The notes under the pieces are model-generated. The model was not told the origin of the DNA. It saw only the letters and a list, made by a program, of their open reading frames with translations, and did no database searches. A stretch of 64,000 nt of DNA from positions 248,001-312,000 of the forward strand of contig NZ_WURB01000004.1 of assembly GCF_009830105.1 (NCBI RefSeq), in the 5' to 3' direction. The DNA comes from Microvirga makkahensis (GTDB taxonomy: Bacteria > Pseudomonadota > Alphaproteobacteria > Rhizobiales > Beijerinckiaceae). The translations under genes were made by a program, and so were the position numbers. This document shows positions 59,886 through 64,000 of this stretch, piece after piece (the stretch's first letter is position 1; every line of letters begins with the position of its first letter).

Positions 59886-60587
59886 TCAGGTGTTCGAGGT
59901 CGCAGCGGCGATTCTCGGGGCGAGGGAGCCGCCAAGGATGGCGGAGGGTGTATCCGATGCGAGGACCTTGCCGTCGGCCACGAACACCATCTGGTCGGCC
60001 AGATCGGCCACGTCCTCGGGTGTATGGATCGTCATCAGGATGGTGACGGGGCGCTGGCGGCGCAGTTCACCGACGAGACGAACCATGTCGCGCCGAAGGC
60101 CTGGATCGAGGCTGCTGAAGGGTTCGTCGAGGAGGATCATGGGACGGCCCGAGACAAGGGCTCGCGCCAGCGCCACGCGCTGGCGCTGCCCGCCCGACAT
60201 CTCGCCGGGGTTGCGCGTTCCGAAACCCATCAGGCCAACGGCTTCCAGCATCTCGTCGATGCGCCGACGCTCACCCTCGGATATGCGCAGGGAGGGGCGA
60301 ATTCCTAAGGCGACGTTCTGTCCCGCCGTGAGATGCGGAAAAAGATTGTGGTCCTGAAAGACGATCGCAACGGGGCGCTTGGCCGGTTCGAGTGGCACGA
60401 GATCGACGCCGTCGAACGCGAGCTTTCCGCTTTCGGGCGTCTCGAAGCCTGCGATCATGTGCAGCAAAGTGGTCTTTCCGCCGCCTGACGGACCGACGAT
60501 GGCGCAGAGCGCTCCCTTCTGCACCGTCATGGAATAATCGGCAGCGAAATCCGGCCATGTGAGGCGGCAGTTTTCAATCACCAGCAT
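59886..60587 (-). CDS. thiQ: ThiQ, thiamine ABC transporter ATPase
   Basis: ATP-binding subunit of the ThiBPQ thiamine/TPP importer, 233 aa. Walker A IVGPSGGGKTTLLHM, signature EMSGGQRQRVALARAL, Walker B MILLDEPFSSLDP and switch His in MTIHTPEDV. Start ATG at 60587 (MLVIENCRLTWPDF), 14 bases inside the end of thiP. Last gene of the riboswitch-controlled operon. Confidence 0.93.
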   Translation of the reverse strand: MLVIENCRLTWPDFAADYSMTVQKGALCAIVGPSGGGKTTLLHMIAGFETPESGKLAFDGVDLVPLEPAKRPVAIVFQDHNLFPHLTAGQNVALGIRPSLRISEGERRRIDEMLEAVGLMGFGTRNPGEMSGGQRQRVALARALVSGRPMILLDEPFSSLDPGLRRDMVRLVGELRRQRPVTILMTIHTPEDVADLADQMVFVADGKVLASDTPSAILGGSLAPRIAAATSNT

Positions 60588-62148
60588 GCGACAGGCGGCC
60601 TGATACATGAGCGAGGAGGAAGGCGACGAGCACGATGAAGAGGCCGATGGCCGAGGCTTCATCGAGCCGGTACGATCCAAGACGCTCGAAGAGGAGATAG
60701 GGAAGCGTGACGAGTTCCTGCCCGCCGAAGAGGGCGATGATCCCGAAATCGCCGAACGAGAGAGCCATGGCCAAGGCGAAGGCGGCGCCGAAGGGGCGCT
60801 TGAGCAGGGGCCAGTCCATAATGGTGAGCTTGTTCACGCCCGTGATGCCCAGCGCCGCGGCAACCCGGCCGTAGCGCTCCTCCGCCGTCAGGAGACGAGG
60901 CGCGAGAGAGCGATAGGCAAACGGGACGGCGGCCAGTCCGTTGATCAGGGGCAGGAGGATGAAGCCCGCGGAGGAGGGATCGACAAAGGACCGCACGATC
61001 AGGTACAGGCCCGCCGTAAGTGCAAAGGGCGGCACGGCCAGCAGGGTATTGGGGAGAAAGTCATAGAAGGCCGCGGCGCGCGGGGAGCGCAGAGCGACAC
61101 GCTGCCGGCGTGCGGCGGAAGCAAGCGCAAGTGCGAGAAGACAGGCGATCGTGGCGGCGATGACGGCGATCGTCATACTCGTGACGAAAGCCCGCAGCAG
61201 ATCTGTATCGATGACATCTAGGATGTTGTTCAATCCGCTCAGGAGGCTGAGCGCCAGAGGAGCGATGAAAAGCGCCGCCGCCACGAGGACGATGGCATCA
61301 AGGAGCTTCAGGTTTCGGTTGCGCGCGTCAGGACGCTGAATCAGGCCCCGGATCGTGGGAGCGGTCGGAGGCCTCGTGAAAGCCCAGTGGAGGACGCCGG
61401 TCAGCGTCAGGCAGATGACGAGCTGAATCAGCGAGAGCCAAGCCGCGCGGCCGAAGTCGAGATCGATCTTGAGGGCTTCGTAGATGGCGACTTCGAGGGT
61501 GGACCGGCTCGGTCCCCCGCCGAGCGCCAGCACGATTGCGAAGCTCTTGAAGCAGAGCAGGAAGACGAGACCCGCGAGTCCCGGCATTTCCGCGCGCAGC
61601 ACGGGCCCGTCGAGATGGCGGAAGACATGCGCGGGCGAGAACCCGAAGGCCGATGCGAGCCGCCAGTGCTCGGCCGGAACGAGGCTCAACGAATCGAGAA
61701 GAATACGCGCCACGAACGGCCCGTTGAGGAAGACATGCGCGATCAGGATCCCGGGATAGCCGAAGATGCTGAAGCCATCCCTCCACCCCAGAAGCGAGAG
61801 GACACCGGTCGCCCATCCGCTTCGCCCATACACGGCGAAGACCGCGAAGACCACAACAATGGTGGGGATCACCATCGTGGTACCGAGAAGCGCCAGCACC
61901 ATCCCGCGCCCTGGGAAGCGTCGGCGCGCCAGGGCCAGGGCCAGGGCTGCGCCGAGAACGAGGGACAGAAGAGTGGAAAGAGCGGCCTGAACGATCGAAA
62001 AGGCCAGGACACGCCAGAGATAGGGCCCAATCGCGAAAAGCGTCGGCCTCTCTCCGCCGACTGCCGCGAGAGCGATGAAGCCGCCCGCAACCAGAGCCAG
62101 GATAGCAAAGGCCACCAGGGTTCCGGGATGAGGCGGCTTCCGGAGCAT
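60574..62148 (-). CDS. thiP: ThiP, thiamine ABC transporter permease
   Basis: 524-aa inner-membrane permease, a fused double permease with about twelve hydrophobic segments and two EAA loops (EHWRLASAFGFSPAHVFRHL, AEERYGRVAAALGITGVNKL). Fits the length and repeat structure of ThiP. Ten bases after thiB, overlaps thiQ by 14 bases. Confidence 0.92.
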   Translation of the reverse strand: MLRKPPHPGTLVAFAILALVAGGFIALAAVGGERPTLFAIGPYLWRVLAFSIVQAALSTLLSLVLGAALALALARRRFPGRGMVLALLGTTMVIPTIVVVFAVFAVYGRSGWATGVLSLLGWRDGFSIFGYPGILIAHVFLNGPFVARILLDSLSLVPAEHWRLASAFGFSPAHVFRHLDGPVLRAEMPGLAGLVFLLCFKSFAIVLALGGGPSRSTLEVAIYEALKIDLDFGRAAWLSLIQLVICLTLTGVLHWAFTRPPTAPTIRGLIQRPDARNRNLKLLDAIVLVAAALFIAPLALSLLSGLNNILDVIDTDLLRAFVTSMTIAVIAATIACLLALALASAARRQRVALRSPRAAAFYDFLPNTLLAVPPFALTAGLYLIVRSFVDPSSAGFILLPLINGLAAVPFAYRSLAPRLLTAEERYGRVAAALGITGVNKLTIMDWPLLKRPFGAAFALAMALSFGDFGIIALFGGQELVTLPYLLFERLGSYRLDEASAIGLFIVLVAFLLAHVSGRLSHAGD

Positions 62149-62158
62149 GCCGATGCGG

Positions 62159-63163
62159 TCAGCGTGCCGTGGCGTTGAGCCAGGTGTCGGTGAAGGCGCG
62201 GCGGTTCTGCCGTACTTCCTCAGGCGTGAAGAGCAGAGCCTTCTGGGGTTGCGGCAGATCCTTGAAAGCGTCGGGAAGGCCCGCGACCGGTGCCTTGGCG
62301 GGCATCATCCAGTTGCCTTCGGGCATGGCCGATTGGAACGCATCACTGAGCACGAAGGCCATGAACTTCTTCGCGAGCTCCGGCTGCTTCGCCGTGCGCG
62401 TCATGCCGGCGATCTCCACCTGCATGTAGTGCCCTTCCGCGAAGATGGCCGCTTTGTAGTTGTTCTTCTTCTCCACGGCGATGTGGTACGCAGGCGACGT
62501 GGTGTACGACATCACCATGTCAGCCTCGCCTTTCAAGAACAGCCCGTAGGCTTCCGACCACCCCTTAGTGAAGGTCACGATGCGCGGCTTCAGCTGCATC
62601 CACGCTTTGCCTGCGTCGTTGCCATAGACCTTCTGCATCCAGAGGAGAAGGCCGAGGCCCGGAGCGCTGGTGCGCGGATCCTGCAGCACCACCTTCGGGC
62701 CGTTCGGGTTCTCGACGAGTTCCTTCAGGCTCTTCGGCGGATCGGGCAGCTTGTCGGCATCATAGACGAAGGCGTAGTAGCCCCAGTCGAAAGGGACAAA
62801 GGTGTCGTCGTTCCACGCGATCGGCAGCGAGAGATCCTTCACGTCCAGGCCATGGGGCGCGAAGACGTTGAGCGCCTTGGCTTCAGCCGCGAGGTTCACG
62901 TCGAGTCCCAGGACCACATCGGCTTTCGTATCCGTTCCCTCGAGGCGAAGACGCCCGACGAGGCTCCCGGCGTCTTCGGCCGTGACCCAGTCGAGAGTGC
63001 AGTCACAGGAGGCCTCGAACCGTTCCTTAACGGTTTTTCCCGGACCGTATTTTCCGGCGAACGAACCGTAGGTATAGACCGTGAGGACAGGTTTGCTCTG
63101 CGCGAAAGCGGCGTTCGCCGCCAGGCAGAGCGAGGCGAGGGTGAGAAGAAGTCGGCGTAACAT
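62159..63163 (-). CDS. thiB: ThiB, thiamine-binding periplasmic protein
   Basis: 334-aa binding protein capturing thiamine and its phosphates. Signal peptide MLRRLLLTLASLCLAANAAF (cleaved near AFAQ), then VLTVYTYGSFAGKYGPG, GLDVNLAAEA, PFDWGYYAFVYD and EGHYMQVEIAGMTRTAKQPE, as in ThiB. Start ATG at 63163, SD ggga upstream; an in-frame extension to 63370 runs through the riboswitch. First gene of thiBPQ. Confidence 0.94.
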   Translation of the reverse strand: MLRRLLLTLASLCLAANAAFAQSKPVLTVYTYGSFAGKYGPGKTVKERFEASCDCTLDWVTAEDAGSLVGRLRLEGTDTKADVVLGLDVNLAAEAKALNVFAPHGLDVKDLSLPIAWNDDTFVPFDWGYYAFVYDADKLPDPPKSLKELVENPNGPKVVLQDPRTSAPGLGLLLWMQKVYGNDAGKAWMQLKPRIVTFTKGWSEAYGLFLKGEADMVMSYTTSPAYHIAVEKKNNYKAAIFAEGHYMQVEIAGMTRTAKQPELAKKFMAFVLSDAFQSAMPEGNWMMPAKAPVAGLPDAFKDLPQPQKALLFTPEEVRQNRRAFTDTWLNATAR

Positions 63164-63246
63164 CAAGATTGCTCCCATGCATGATGCAAGCCGGGTTGGC
63201 GGTACAACTCGCACGGGGCGCAGTCTCGTCTGCGATGTCGCATGCT

Positions 63247-63333
63247 CAATCCCTCCGCCGGCATGACCCGGATCAGGTTCGACGGGTCGGCGGCCCTTCC
63301 GCCTCTCAGCCTCCTGTGAGGCTCCCCGTGAGA
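63247..63333 (-). promoter_or_regulatory. TPP riboswitch (THI element)
   Basis: Minus strand contains the conserved core in order: acggggagcc, gctgagagg, accc-gtcgaacctgatc, cgggtcatgccggcggaggga, matching the THI-box consensus (ggggugc, cugagA, acccuuugaaccugauc, ugccagcgUAGGGA). About 85 bases upstream of thiB; expected to repress thiBPQ when TPP is bound. Confidence 0.95.
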
Positions 63334-63342
63334 CAGGAGCGG

Positions 63343-63371
63343 TTCTAGAGCAGATCGCCGGGCAACACAAG
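63343..63371 (-). promoter_or_regulatory. Probable promoter of the thi riboswitch/thiBPQ
   Basis: Minus strand cttgtg (63366-63371), 17-base spacer, ctagaa (63343-63348), placing the transcription start about 8 bases later, just at the 5' end of the riboswitch. Agrees moderately with an alphaproteobacterial -35/-10. Confidence 0.45.
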
Positions 63372-63466
63372 GCGAGCCCCAGGCGGGGTTCTCCCGGCTA
63401 TCGCGCACTCTTGCGGCAGAGCCGGGTTTCTGTATGGAATGGGAAAACAGGTGGGTCTCCTGCGCT

Positions 63467-64000
63467 ATGGACTTTTCTCGATCCTGTGATGTTGCCGTCG
63501 TCGGGCTCGGTGCCATGGGTTCGGCGGCGCTCTACCAGCTGGCGAAACGGGGCGTGAAGGCCATCGGCATCGACCGCTTCGCGCCGCCTCATGACCAGGG
63601 TTCGACTCATGGGGAGACGCGGATCACCCGCCAAGCCATCGGCGAGGGCGAGATCTATGTGCCGCTCGCCCTGCGTTCCCATGAGATCTGGAAGGAGCTG
63701 GAGGCCGAGACCGGCGAGCGGCTTCTGGTGCAGAATGGCTGCCTCGTCGTCGATTCGGCTTCTTCCGTGGCCGGCGGCGTCATTCGCGCAGCCTTTCTGG
63801 AACGCACCCGTAAGGCCGCCATGACCTACAAGATTCCTCACGAGATGCTGGACGCGGCGGAGATCCGCCGGCGCTATCCGCAATTCACGCCGAAAGAGCA
63901 CGAGATCGGCTATTTCGAGCCGGAGGGCGGCTATCTCAACCCGGAGCGCTGCGTTGCCGTTCAGCTCGAGCGCGCCCGCGCCATGGGAGCCGTGACACAA
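63467..64000 (+). CDS. Sarcosine oxidase / N-methyl-L-tryptophan oxidase-like flavoprotein (3'-truncated)
   Basis: Start of a FAD-dependent amine oxidase of the monomeric sarcosine oxidase (MSOX/MTOX) family; 178 of about 390 residues are visible. N-terminal dinucleotide motif DVAVVGLGAMGSAALYQLAK, then RFAPPHDQGSTHGETRITRQ, where the His-Gly-x-Thr region covers the flavin attachment neighbourhood. ATG at 63467 (MDFSRSCDVAVVG) is chosen; an in-frame ATG at 63434 is possible. Divergent from the thi operon. Substrate class (N-methyl amino acid) is inferred from the family only. Confidence 0.88.
   Translation, partial: MDFSRSCDVAVVGLGAMGSAALYQLAKRGVKAIGIDRFAPPHDQGSTHGETRITRQAIGEGEIYVPLALRSHEIWKELEAETGERLLVQNGCLVVDSASSVAGGVIRAAFLERTRKAAMTYKIPHEMLDAAEIRRRYPQFTPKEHEIGYFEPEGGYLNPERCVAVQLERARAMGAVTQ

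Noticed and set aside
1..64000. CRISPR arrays, tRNA/rRNA genes, IS elements, prophage genes
   Set aside because: I looked in the intergenic regions and saw no regularly spaced repeats, cloverleaf-like sequences, transposase, integrase or phage motifs.

Overview
This 64 kb window is GC-rich chromosomal DNA from an alphaproteobacterium. Gene content and order suggest Hyphomicrobiales, most likely Methylobacteriaceae (Microvirga/Methylobacterium-like). Supporting signs are the argJ-ppiC/secA block, the phaB-phaA/phaR and rpmF-mtgA/ispA neighbourhoods, a CioAB-type bd oxidase, and intergenic palindromic repeats typical of this order. The family is inferred from protein resemblance and layout, not from a marker search. 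I saw no rRNA or tRNA gene, IS element, prophage or CRISPR array.

Layout, left to right. 1-5.7 kb: 3'-truncated argJ, a small disordered protein, a secreted parvulin isomerase, and secA. 5.8-13 kb: a DUF2236 protein, a lipoprotein L,D-transpeptidase, accA, a methyltransferase, gloB, a GNAT enzyme and a YddG-like exporter. 13-17 kb: a lone methyltransferase beside a broken SDR remnant, then phaB, phaA and divergent phaR (polyhydroxybutyrate). 17-29 kb: a degenerate EAL protein, rpmF, mtgA, ispA, a drug/metabolite transporter, kup, ispG, a METTL20-like methyltransferase with a GT4 glycosyltransferase, a SemiSWEET and topoisomerase IB. 29-34 kb: a small secreted protein, an MBL hydrolase and cydAB plus a DUF2474 peptide. 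34-45 kb: a type I secretion ABC/HlyD pair, then a trehalose block (membrane-anchored OtsA, OtsB, GH15 hydrolase, glucokinase) and an AspA/AstE-type deacylase. 45-46.7 kb: prfC. 46.9-59.7 kb: a large amino-sugar and cell-wall salvage locus. 59.9-63.4 kb: thiBPQ with a TPP riboswitch. At the right edge is the start of a sarcosine/N-methyltryptophan oxidase-like gene.

The 46.9-59.7 kb locus is the most coherent functional unit. AnmK makes MurNAc-6P from anhydroMurNAc, MurQ cleaves it to GlcNAc-6P, NagA deacetylates it, and a two-SIS-domain enzyme probably converts GlcN-6P to fructose-6P. Two different BadF-type kinases probably phosphorylate free GlcNAc/MurNAc. A serine hydrolase, a family-5 binding protein with two permeases (no ATPase beside them), a GNAT and a PfkB kinase complete it. 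A GntR/UTRA regulator lies in the locus, and three sequences resembling NagR/DasR operators lie upstream of its main transcription units.

Other points of interest are a tiny unannotated reading frame at 44922-44996 on the minus strand with a near-perfect Shine-Dalgarno and its own terminator, the sensor-like membrane domain fused to OtsA, and two families of dispersed intergenic repeats. Coordinates of hairpins and operators were read by eye. Start codons were chosen from SD sequences, signal peptides and family length, and alternatives are stated.
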